Shown: in pieces, positions 1 through 7,092 of the stretch
How the letters are laid out: every line of letters begins with the position of its first letter
Position numbering within the stretch: the stretch's first letter is position 1
Assembly: GCA_029984035.1 (NCBI GenBank)
Contig: JASBYJ010000006.1
Coordinates: 89,658-153,657, forward strand
DNA from: Conchiformibius sp.
GTDB taxonomy: Bacteria; Pseudomonadota; Gammaproteobacteria; Burkholderiales; Neisseriaceae
DNA: 64,000 bases
Direction of reading: 5' to 3'
Program-made: the position numbers and the translations under genes
The notes under the pieces: model-generated
The model's input: only the letters and a program-made list of their open reading frames with translations
Told to the model about the DNA's origin: nothing
Databases searched by the model: none

Positions 1-8
1 GAATAGTG

Positions 9-668
9 ATGGAACGCATAATACATGCGGTTTTATTTGATTTGGACGGTACTTTGGCCGACACTGCTCCCGATTTGGGCGGAGCTTTGAATGCTTTGCT
101 CAGAAAAAAAGGGCTGCCTGAAAAAGAGCCGGAACGGTTGCGTCCTTACGCAGGGCATGGTGCGGCAGCTCTGCTGGATTTTGCTGTCGGTATCGACAGT
201 GCGCATCCCGATTTTCCACAATGGCGGCAGGAATATTTGACGGAATATGAGCGTTGCTTCCATCGGGACACGGTTTTGTTTGACGGTGTCAAGGAACTTT
301 TAAATCATCTGTATCAACAAAATATTACTTGGGGAATCATTACCAACAAACCGAAAAAATTTACCGAGCCGCTGATTCCGCATTTGCAATTTCCCATGCC
401 GCCTGCCGTTGTGGTGAGTGGTGATACGTGCAGTGAAGCGAAACCGAGTGTTTTGCCGATGCAGTATGCCTGTCGGCAAATAGACATACCGCCTGAACAT
501 TGTCTGTATATCGGCGATGCGGAACGCGATATACAGGCGGGGAGAAATGCGGGTATGAAAACAGCTTTGGCATCATGGGGTTATCTTTCCGATGAAGACA
601 ACACGGAACAATGGGGAGCTGATTTTATTTTGAATGTTCCCCAAGATGTGATTGGTTGTTTATTTTAA
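9..668 (+). CDS. gph: Phosphoglycolate phosphatase (HAD superfamily)
   Basis: This HAD-family hydrolase probably dephosphorylates 2-phosphoglycolate, the product of repair of oxidised DNA ends. The four HAD motifs are visible: nucleophile FDLDGT (D11 and D13), T112 in ITNKP, K145 in SEAKPS and the acidic pair in IGDAERD (D170, D174). A helical cap domain lies between motifs I and II. At 219 residues it has the usual family length. A GTG sits directly before the chosen ATG, and the upstream ribosome site falls outside the window, so the start could be one codon earlier. HAD substrates are hard to assign from sequence, so another phosphate ester is possible. Confidence 0.85.
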   Translation: MERIIHAVLFDLDGTLADTAPDLGGALNALLRKKGLPEKEPERLRPYAGHGAAALLDFAVGIDSAHPDFPQWRQEYLTEYERCFHRDTVLFDGVKELLNHLYQQNITWGIITNKPKKFTEPLIPHLQFPMPPAVVVSGDTCSEAKPSVLPMQYACRQIDIPPEHCLYIGDAERDIQAGRNAGMKTALASWGYLSDEDNTEQWGADFILNVPQDVIGCLF

Positions 669-788
669 ATATTTCGAGAGTATTGGGCTGCCTGAAGGGC
701 AGTGCGGGATCTTGTTTGTTGAGAAAATAGTATTGCAGGGGTAAGGATACTGTTTCCGCATAGTCTTGCCGGCAAATCAAGTTATCGT

Positions 789-803
789 TTCAGGCTGCCT
801 GAA
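789..803 (+). repeat. DNA uptake sequence, extended 15-mer (representative copy)
   Basis: This is a typical copy of TTCAGGCTGCCTGAA, which contains the 12-mer AGGCTGCCTGAA. Other full 15-mers, in either orientation, lie for example at 2564-2578, 2971-2985, 3400-3414, 11064-11078, 13057-13071, 13088-13102 and 52845-52859. Many more 12-mer or near-12-mer copies occur in genes and gaps across the window. In naturally competent Neisseriaceae such sequences are recognised by the pilin ComP during DNA uptake. The 12-mer equals the dialect described for Simonsiella muelleri. Confidence 0.93.
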
Positions 804-917
804 ACCTACTGAGATAAATACATAGGGGTTGGCGAGATAAATGGGATTAAGCCGGATAAAATTGGATAAAGCGGGACGGAAATTTGTAATAACGTTTCAC
901 ACAGTGAAATAAAATTG

Positions 918-940
918 ACGGGCATTTATGTCCGTTTTTT
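918..940 (+). terminator. Hairpin followed by a T-run
   Basis: ACGGGCAT pairs with ATGTCCGT (one G-T wobble) and is followed on the plus strand by seven T. The minus strand also has a T-rich tail after the stem, so it may serve the phage-remnant gene that ends at 947. Confidence 0.6.
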
Positions 941-946
941 TATTTC

Positions 947-1394
947 TCACACACCGCTTGCCAGTGCATCGACAGCAATTTGCAGGAGTACGTCTTCCCC
1001 GCCGTTTTGCAGTTTGCCCGCCGCATTAATCGGCAGATAAGGCCGTGCCGGTAATTTGAGGCTTTGGTTTCTTCCCGCTCTGCTACCAAAGTAGTGGATG
1101 GCGGCATATTTCATATTGCTGCCGATACAGGCATAACCCTGCCCAGATTGGGTAGTAATACTGTCGTGCAGTTCTCCCGAATCATTCATATAGCACTTTA
1201 CGTTTCTTTGCATCCGCTGCGTTGGAGCGTTTCCATTTTTTGCCGCCTCATGATTCGGTGGCAAAGTTGTCTTTAGTCAGATTTTCCAATTCCTGAACGA
1301 TGCCGCGCATCATAGGGGTGGTATGGGTGGCGTTGCGGAGCAGTTGGCTAAGGCCGCGTTTGAAGTCGCTGTCTGCCAGGTGGGGTTCAATCAT
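947..1394 (-). pseudogene. Broken phage virion morphogenesis (Mu gpG-like) gene
   Basis: Read on the minus strand from the ATG at 1394, the protein begins MIEPHLADSDFKRGLSQLL and continues to NFATES, then meets TGA at 1250-1248. The same frame goes on as GGKKWKRSNAADAKKRKVLY. After a shift of frame near 1190, it continues as NDSGELHDSI, GSNMKYAAIHYFG and LPARPYLP to a stop at 947. SG-L--SI, YA-IH-FG and PARP-LP are hallmarks of the phage virion morphogenesis / tail completion family. Family members usually have a Trp where the TGA lies, so TGG to TGA is a likely cause. No other phage genes are visible, so this is an isolated relic. Confidence 0.75.
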
Positions 1395-1396
1395 AT

Positions 1397-1425
1397 TTGA
1401 TTTTTCCCGGTATAACCTTTAATAT
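1397..1425 (+). promoter_or_regulatory. Candidate sigma70 promoter of the structured RNA
   Basis: TTGATT (1397-1402) and TAATAT (1420-1425) are separated by 17 bases. The predicted start, about seven bases further on, falls at about 1432, the first base of the long closing stem of the RNA. Each box matches consensus at only four of six positions. Confidence 0.4.
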
Positions 1426-1431
1426 TTAAGC

Positions 1432-1530
1432 AAATCCCTATTGCAAAATCTCGCGTGGGCGAGGGCGTAACACATACTGAGTTATGTGCCAGGCGGTTCC
1501 GGTTCGACTCCGGGCAAGCAATGGGGATTT
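1432..1530 (+). ncRNA. tRNA-like structured RNA candidate
   Basis: A 13-bp closing stem (1432-1444 with 1518-1530, one G-T pair) encloses three hairpins in tRNA order. These are a D-arm-like CTCGC/GCGAG with a 4-base loop, an anticodon-arm-like CACATA/TATGTG with a 6-base loop CTGAGT, and a T-arm-like CCGG/CCGG around TTCGACT. The string GGTTCGACTCC (1501-1511) fits the tRNA T-arm consensus exactly. The long closing stem, the 6-base anticodon-position loop and the 4-bp T stem do not fit a normal tRNA, and no CCA end is encoded. It could be a decayed tRNA, a phage-derived tRNA-like RNA, or an unrelated RNA. It lies between a phage relic and a start-less ORF. Confidence 0.45.
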
Positions 1531-1810
1531 ATTTTATCTGTATATATTCACACACCTTAAGCCCGCCCAATACGTTCTCTTCCGGAACATAAAATCCCGA
1601 AACCACTTCGGTACCGCTCTGTTCTATACCCACCGCCAATTTGATAACCTGCCCATCAGGTATTTTAAAAACCAATAGCAGATGTCTGTTGCGGATATCC
1701 CATAACTCACTAATCCAGTCTGCCGAAATTTCTGATAATCTTCTTTTAATACTGTTGGTTAGATATAGGATGGATAATGATAAGTAAATGGCATTTATGT
1801 ATGATATGAA
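1529..1810 (-). pseudogene. ORF without a usable start codon
   Basis: The minus strand reads RRLSEISADWISELWDI, then RHLLLVFKIPDGQVIKLAVG, then SGFYVPEENVLGGLKV and ends EYIQIK at the TAA (1531-1529). The composition looks like a real small beta-rich protein, but no ATG, GTG or TTG with a ribosome site was found in frame. The upstream limit given is approximate. It may be the 3' part of a decayed gene. I do not recognise the family. Its stop overlaps the end of the structured RNA. From about 1811 to 1950 I see nothing. Confidence 0.35.
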
Positions 1811-1950
1811 TTGAATGTATTTTCCGTATTATTTTTTAAGCTAATTGAGCTAATACTTTGGGACTAGGAGAGCAATAGTTTCTTCAGAAAGCCTGATTCG
1901 AAATATTTTTGAAATAAATCAATGTATGGTAAGGATATGAATTGTAAGGT

Positions 1951-2463
1951 TTACATTCTACCCAACTCTTTTTGCAGAGCCTGAATGTTTTGTTGTCTGT
2001 CCAGTACGGTATTTTCCAAGCGGCGGATTTGGTTTTGATGTGCGGCATCGGATGTGCCGTTGACGATACGGCTTTCTGCCAAAGCTTTTTGTGCGTTCGC
2101 TAATGCGGCCCGTTCGTTGGCCAATTCCTGTTCTAGGATTTTTCTACGCCCTTCGTTGCGTGCGGTGTTGGATTGTGCAAGCGGTAAGGGAGCGGCTTGC
2201 GCAGGTGCGGCAGTTGTGTTGGGACGTGGAGCAGACGGGGCTTTGGCGGTATGTTCGGCTTTATTGCGGCTGCCTGAATCGGTTTGCTTGTTGTGGGTGA
2301 TACGGTAGCTGCCGATTTTGTTGCCTAAATTGGCTTTGCCTTTGCTTTCTTTAGGATTGGAGGTGTAGCAGCCGGGACCGCAGCTGTACACTTCTGCAAT
2401 GGCTGCGGTAGAAATACTGAAGGCGGTAATCAGGCTGATGAATCGAAGCGGTGCGGTTTTCAT
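1951..2463 (-). CDS. Secreted protein with C-terminal coiled coil
   Basis: This 170-residue protein has a clear signal peptide (MKTAPLRFISLITAFSISTA, cleavage probably after AIA near residue 23), so it should act in the periplasm or at the cell surface. The mature start VYSCGPGCYTSNP, with two close cysteines, resembles the short N-terminal module of DUF4124-type exported proteins. A low-complexity Pro/Ala linker follows. Residues about 105-168 form a charged heptad-like helix (LEQELANERAALANAQKAL). Function is unknown. It lies downstream of the ABC-F gene on the same strand with a 101-base gap, so it may have its own promoter. Confidence 0.7.
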   Translation of the reverse strand: MKTAPLRFISLITAFSISTAAIAEVYSCGPGCYTSNPKESKGKANLGNKIGSYRITHNKQTDSGSRNKAEHTAKAPSAPRPNTTAAPAQAAPLPLAQSNTARNEGRRKILEQELANERAALANAQKALAESRIVNGTSDAAHQNQIRRLENTVLDRQQNIQALQKELGRM

Positions 2464-2564
2464 TATTTTTCCTTTTTTCTATTGTGATGCGAAAAAATCG
2501 GGCATGGCCGGATGTGCGGTTATGAGGTCGGGCATATTTCAGGAGTTGAGAGTGAGATGTGTTT

Positions 2565-4487
2565 TCAGGCTGCCTGAAACTCTGCGTCAATAGCGGCGCG
2601 GATGGCTTCCAGCTCTTCCTGGCAGCTTAGCCATTGTTCTTCCAAATGGGTCAATTGTACTTTAACTTCGGCTGCACGGGCTAAAGTTTGTTGTAAAACT
2701 GCTTTATTTTCGGGCAGATAAGCATTTTCTTGCGATAGATAGCTTTCACATGAACTTTGTTCGGCTTGCAGGGCGGACATTTCTTTTTCCAAGCGTTCGG
2801 TTTTTTGCAACAGGGGTTTGCTGCGTTTGCTGCGTTCTTGTCGGATTTGTGCTTCGAGCCTTTTTAAATCTTTGCGGTTTGGGGTTTGTGCGGACGAACC
2901 GTTTGCGGCGGCAGTGTTTTCTTGTGCCAAACGCCATGTGCGATAGTCGTTTAAATCGCCGTCAAAGGATTTCAGGCTGCCTGAATCGATGAGTAAAAAG
3001 CGGTCGGTGGTGGCTTCTATCAGGCTGCGGTCGTGCGAAACCAAAATCATGGAGCCTTGGAAACTTTGCAGGGCAAGGGTCAGGGCGTGACGCATATCTA
3101 AATCAAGGTGGTTGGTGGGTTCGTCCAGCAGCAGGAGGTTGGGTTTTTGCCATACGAGCAAGGCTAGGGCGAGCCGGGCCTTTTCGCCGCCTGAAAAACC
3201 TGTTATCGGTTCGATTGCGGTGTCGCCGCTGAAGTTGAAGCTGCCTAGAAAGTTGCGGATGGCGCTTTCCTTGGCTTCGGGGCTGATTTTGCGGATATGC
3301 CACAACGGGCTGTGTTCATCGCGCAATGCCTCCAGTTGGTGTTGTGCGAAATAGCCGATATTGAGTTTTTCGGAACGGGTAATGCGCCCGCTTTGTAGGT
3401 TCAGGCTGCCTGAAAGGGCTTTGATGAAGGTGGACTTGCCTGAGCCGTTAACGCCGAGCAGCCCGTAGCGTGCGCCGTTTTCGAGTGATAGATTGATGTT
3501 GCGGAGTATGGTTTGGGAGCCGTATCCCAAATCTGCCTGCTCCAATTTCAATAGGGGGTTGGGCAGGTGTTCGGGGGCGGAAAATTCGAAACTGAATTCG
3601 CTGTCTAAGTGTGCGGGGGCGATGAGTTCGAGTTTGTCGAGTGCTTTGATGCGGCTTTGGGCTTGCACGGCTTTGGTGGCTTTGGCTTTGAAGCGGTCGA
3701 TAAAGGATTGCAGGTGTTTGATGTGGGCTTGTTGTTTGGCATAGGCCGCTTGTTGGCCGGCAAGACGCTGCGCCCGTTCTTTTAGGTAGAAATCGTAGTT
3801 TCCGCCGTAGTAATTGAGTTTTTGTTGGGATAATTCGAGAGTGTGGGTAGTCGTTGCATTGAGAAAATCCCGGTCGTGGGAAATGATGATTTGGGTGCAA
3901 GGCAGGCCGGCCAAGTGGTTTTCAAGCCATAGTACGGTTTCTAAATCAAGATGATTGGTAGGTTCGTCGAGCAGTAACAGGTCGGCGCGGCACATCAGGG
4001 CTTGGGCAAGATTCAGCCGCATCCGCCAACCGCCTGAAAAGGTTTTGACGGGCCGGCTGTGTTCGGATTGGGAAAAACCTAAGCCGCTAAGCAGTTTGGC
4101 GGCGCGTGCGGGAGCGGAATAGGCATCGATTTCTTCAAGCTTGGCATGCCATGCGGCGATATTTATGCCGTTGTCGGCGGTTTCTGCTTCGGCTAAGGCT
4201 GCCTGAAACTGTTGCAGCTCGGCATCGCCTTGCAATACATAATCTAATGCGGATAGTTCCAGCGAGGGGGTTTCTTGGGCGACGGCGGCGAGTTTCCAGT
4301 GTTTGGGCAGGATGATGTCGCCGCTGTCTTGATGCAGTTCGCCTTTAATCAATGCAAACAGGCTGGATTTTCCTGTTCCGTTTTTGCCAATCAGTCCGAT
4401 ACGTTGGCGGGGGGCAATGAGGGCGTTGGCTTGTTGCAGCAGAACTTTGCTGCCGCGCTGCAGGTTGAGGTTGCGGATTTCTATCAT
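2565..4487 (-). CDS. ABC-F family ATPase, YheS-like
   Basis: This is a soluble tandem ABC ATPase of the ABC-F class, whose members act on ribosomes rather than membranes. The first cassette has GLIGKNGTGKSS (about residues 31-42), FSGGW and LLLLDEPTNHLDLET. The second has GVNGSGKST, FSGGEKARLAL and another DEPTNHLD. A C-terminal charged coiled-coil extension follows. The N-terminus MIEIRNLNLQRGSKVLL matches YheS-type proteins. The ATG at 4487 is preferred because the frame open upstream to 4598 encodes a non-homologous tail. The last residues FQAA and the TGA stop are supplied by a DUS copy. Confidence 0.88.
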   Translation of the reverse strand: MIEIRNLNLQRGSKVLLQQANALIAPRQRIGLIGKNGTGKSSLFALIKGELHQDSGDIILPKHWKLAAVAQETPSLELSALDYVLQGDAELQQFQAALAEAETADNGINIAAWHAKLEEIDAYSAPARAAKLLSGLGFSQSEHSRPVKTFSGGWRMRLNLAQALMCRADLLLLDEPTNHLDLETVLWLENHLAGLPCTQIIISHDRDFLNATTTHTLELSQQKLNYYGGNYDFYLKERAQRLAGQQAAYAKQQAHIKHLQSFIDRFKAKATKAVQAQSRIKALDKLELIAPAHLDSEFSFEFSAPEHLPNPLLKLEQADLGYGSQTILRNINLSLENGARYGLLGVNGSGKSTFIKALSGSLNLQSGRITRSEKLNIGYFAQHQLEALRDEHSPLWHIRKISPEAKESAIRNFLGSFNFSGDTAIEPITGFSGGEKARLALALLVWQKPNLLLLDEPTNHLDLDMRHALTLALQSFQGSMILVSHDRSLIEATTDRFLLIDSGSLKSFDGDLNDYRTWRLAQENTAAANGSSAQTPNRKDLKRLEAQIRQERSKRSKPLLQKTERLEKEMSALQAEQSSCESYLSQENAYLPENKAVLQQTLARAAEVKVQLTHLEEQWLSCQEELEAIRAAIDAEFQAA

Positions 4488-4598
4488 GGAGCTCAGATTA
4501 CAAAATTGAATGGACGGTTGGTTGTATAACCGTGAATGTTTTTTAAGTATTGATAATATTTTGATTAATAGTTTCAGGCAGCCTGTGGAGCAAGGCAA

Positions 4599-6320
4599 TC
4601 AATTTTTACCGATTAGCAAAAAATCCGACAATGCAGTCAGGCGGTTTTCTTTGTGTTTGCAGGCTGCCTGAAAGCCGGTTTGGCTGCCCCAGTAAACAAA
4701 ATGCTTGCGGGCGCGTGTCAGGGCGGTGTATAGCAGGGCACGTCCGTAGTTGGTGCCGTCTGTCGGGGCGACAAACCATATCTGCTCGTATTCGGAGCCT
4801 TGGCTTTTGTGTACGGTAATCGCAAAAGCGGTGTCGTGTTCAGGCAGCCTGCTGACGGGAATGTGGCGGAATGTGCCGTCTGCGGCGGGGAAAAAAGCGT
4901 GCAACGCGTTTTGATGCGGTAAAACAATGCCGATGTCGCCGTTAAAAAGCTGCTGTATCGGGTCGTTGCGGGTAATCATGACGGGCTGGCCGGCGAACCA
5001 CGGCGTATCTTTTTGTGCCAAGCCTTGTTGTTGCAACAGGGTGCGGTAGCCGTGGTTGATGTGTGCCGCGTCTTGACGGGAGGCGGTTAATATCATCAGG
5101 CGTGTTTGTGCGGCAAAGGCTGCCTGCATATTGTTTTCGGATATGGCTTGCCAATAATCTTGATGGCGGCGAAAGAGCAGTTTCAACAGCTTGGCATCGT
5201 TGCGTTCTTGGGTGCTGATTTCTTGGCTGAATTGTGAAAAAGCATGCCATGCCGCTTGCCCGTCTCCCGATAAAACGGCCTGTGCCAATGTGCCGATACC
5301 GCTGTCGGCTCCGAAGCGGTGGCTGATGGTGAGACGTGCGTGGTGCTCGGACAGGGTGGGGAATGCGGTGTGTTGCGGCAGCAGTTGTTGCAATTCTGCA
5401 AGGGTGTCGGTTTGGAGCGGCACCGGTTTGGCCAGTGCGGACAGGACTGCGCCTGCTCCGATGGCGGGGAGCTGTTCGGTGTCGCCGAGCAAAATGACGC
5501 GGCAGCCCGTAGGTGTGGCGGAGAGTAGGTTGTAAAACAAATGGTTATCCAACATGGAGGCTTCATCTACCAGTAGGATGTCTGCGGGCAGCTGTCGGTC
5601 GGAATGGTATTCAGGCAGCATTCGGGGTGGTTTCAAACCGAGCAGGCGGTGGACGGTTTGGCCTTGCAAACTGCTCAGATGTGCTTGGATATCGGGGTGT
5701 AAATCGGGAATGACGGTGGCGGCGCGATGCAGTGATTCGGATACTCGGGCGGCGGCTTTGCCTGTCGGTGCGGTTAATACGATGCGGGGCAGGCAGTCGG
5801 GACGGCACAGGAGTGCCAAGAGCTTGGCAACTGTGGTGGTTTTGCCCGTTCCCGGTCCGCCGCTAACGAGCAGGAAGGGTTTGAGCAGCGCCAATGCCGC
5901 GGCGGTTTGTTGGTCTCGGCTGCCTGAAGTGTCAAACCATCTGGCCAATTGATTGGCAGCGTTGCCGGCGGAAATTTCAGGCAGCTTTGCTGCGGAGAGA
6001 CGGCGGATTTCGGCAGCCAGAGCTTGTTCGTTTTGCCATGATTTGGCGGTAAACAAGCGGCGGCCGTGCAACACTAAAGGGCTGTCGGCATTATGTCCCG
6101 TTATCGGTGCGGCTCGGGCTAATTCGGTTTGCTCTTCTGCGGAGAGATAGATAAAGGTATGGCCTTCCGACATGGCTGCAAACAGGCGGCGGATAAATGG
6201 TGCGGCAATGGCGGCTGCTTGTGGGGCTTTGGCGGCAAACAGGCGGTTTAGCGCATCGGCAGGGGAAATATGTTCTTCACCGTGTTCATTTTGGGCAGGT
6301 GCAGAAGGGATAAGCGACAT
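4599..6320 (-). CDS. recD: Exodeoxyribonuclease V subunit alpha (RecD)
   Basis: RecD is the 5'-3' helicase of the RecBCD double-strand-break repair and exonuclease complex. Walker A is SGGPGTGKTTT near residues 153-163, Walker B is ILLVDEASM near 250, and the C-terminus has the superfamily 1B motif FAITVHKSQGSEYEQI followed by LLYTALTRARK. The length of 573 residues is normal. Upstream is a DUS inverted pair; downstream, the ABC-F start lies 111 bases on. recB and recC are not in the window. Several DUS copies lie inside the gene. Confidence 0.92.
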   Translation of the reverse strand: MSLIPSAPAQNEHGEEHISPADALNRLFAAKAPQAAAIAAPFIRRLFAAMSEGHTFIYLSAEEQTELARAAPITGHNADSPLVLHGRRLFTAKSWQNEQALAAEIRRLSAAKLPEISAGNAANQLARWFDTSGSRDQQTAAALALLKPFLLVSGGPGTGKTTTVAKLLALLCRPDCLPRIVLTAPTGKAAARVSESLHRAATVIPDLHPDIQAHLSSLQGQTVHRLLGLKPPRMLPEYHSDRQLPADILLVDEASMLDNHLFYNLLSATPTGCRVILLGDTEQLPAIGAGAVLSALAKPVPLQTDTLAELQQLLPQHTAFPTLSEHHARLTISHRFGADSGIGTLAQAVLSGDGQAAWHAFSQFSQEISTQERNDAKLLKLLFRRHQDYWQAISENNMQAAFAAQTRLMILTASRQDAAHINHGYRTLLQQQGLAQKDTPWFAGQPVMITRNDPIQQLFNGDIGIVLPHQNALHAFFPAADGTFRHIPVSRLPEHDTAFAITVHKSQGSEYEQIWFVAPTDGTNYGRALLYTALTRARKHFVYWGSQTGFQAACKHKENRLTALSDFLLIGKN

Positions 6321-6742
6321 ACTTAGACCTTTGAAGGGGCGGTTTCAGGCAGCCTGTTTAGGCTGCCTGAAAAGTTCGGATACTGATGCAGAGTTTGAAA
6401 ATACGTTCGCGATGTTTGCCGAACAGGCATTTCAATTCGGTTTAATGTTATCTTCCATGCGGATGGGCATGGGTTGCAATGCGATGCTGCGTGTGATTTT
6501 TCTGCCGGCAATACCGGCCGGCATGGTATGGCGGGAAACGGGTGTTTGCGTTGTCATTCGCTTTATGTTTTCGCTGTCGCCCCAAGCGCTGATGCCTGCC
6601 GAGATGGTTTTAATGGGTATCCCGTGCCGTTTTCTTCGGACGGATGACGCGAAATATATTCCACCAACCGCGGCAGATTGCCCAAACAGGCAAACGGGAT
6701 TTTACTTGGCGTCCTTATCGTTGTTGCTGCATGGAGAGGGCA
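6321..6742. other. Gap with a possible decayed reading frame
   Basis: On the minus strand the frame of the lipoprotein gene stays open past its TGA (6745-6743), reading IPFACLGNLPRLVEYI and SRHPSEENGTG. The next frame then continues IKTISAGISAWGDSENIK to a TGA near 6440. These look more protein-like than chance but have no start and no family I recognise. A DUS inverted pair lies at 6343-6372. Confidence 0.3.
6343..6372. repeat. Inverted DUS pair
   Basis: TTTCAGGCAGCCT and AGGCTGCCTGAAA are separated by four bases and can form a 13-bp hairpin just upstream of recD. There is no clear T-run, so terminator function is doubtful in either direction. Confidence 0.7.
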
Positions 6743-7006
6743 TCAGCGGCAGCGATACGGGCTTTCGCTACTCAATTCTTTGCCGGTTTCCAAGTCGTAA
6801 ATGCGGATACGGGCATTTTTACCTTTTAAGGCAGCACACATAGCGTTGCGTGCGGTGTAGATACCGCTGCCCTGTGCCATCATGCCGATATTGCCGGCAA
6901 GAGATGCGCCGTCTGCAGATTCGGCTTTCAATTCGTAGTTGCCCGACATTGTCAGGCAGCCGCTCAAAAGCAATAAAACGGGTATGCTCCAATGATTCGA
7001 TTTCAT
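6743..7006 (-). CDS. Small lipoprotein
   Basis: This 87-residue protein starts with MKSNHWSIPVLLLLSGC, a type II signal with lipobox LLSGC (Cys17). It is expected to be lipid-anchored in the periplasm. The mature part ends in KELSSESPYRCR. A ribosome site AGGAA precedes the ATG. It follows the two flavoprotein genes on the same strand, 86 bases after the second one, so it is probably their last operon partner. The frame stays open beyond its TGA, so the gene may once have been longer. No known function. Confidence 0.65.
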   Translation of the reverse strand: MKSNHWSIPVLLLLSGCLTMSGNYELKAESADGASLAGNIGMMAQGSGIYTARNAMCAALKGKNARIRIYDLETGKELSSESPYRCR

Positions 7007-7092
7007 GGATAAAGTTCCTAAGTCATGGTTGGGCGGAAAGCAGCCGGTTGCCGCTTTCCTTTTCTCAATTTTCCGTAAGGGGGCGGTACCGC

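Larger units (their letters stand above)
669..946. other. Intergenic region with two DUS copies
   Basis: No gene is seen here. There are DUS copies near 688 and at 789-803, and a stretch near 830-885 with repeated GGATAAA-like words of unknown meaning. It ends in the hairpin at 918-940. Confidence 0.5.

Noticed and set aside
1431..1531. Retron-like msr/msd RNA
   Set aside because: A long closing stem with internal hairpins could suggest a retron, but there is no reverse transcriptase gene nearby and the T-arm consensus points to a tRNA-like RNA.
1431..1531. Ordinary functional tRNA gene
   Set aside because: The closing stem is 13 bp, the anticodon-position loop has six bases, the T stem has four pairs and bases intervene between T arm and closing stem.
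6172..6843. A 223-codon open frame on the plus strand
   Set aside because: It crosses recD and the lipoprotein gene in antisense and contains DUS-derived peptides; there is no ribosome site or family match.
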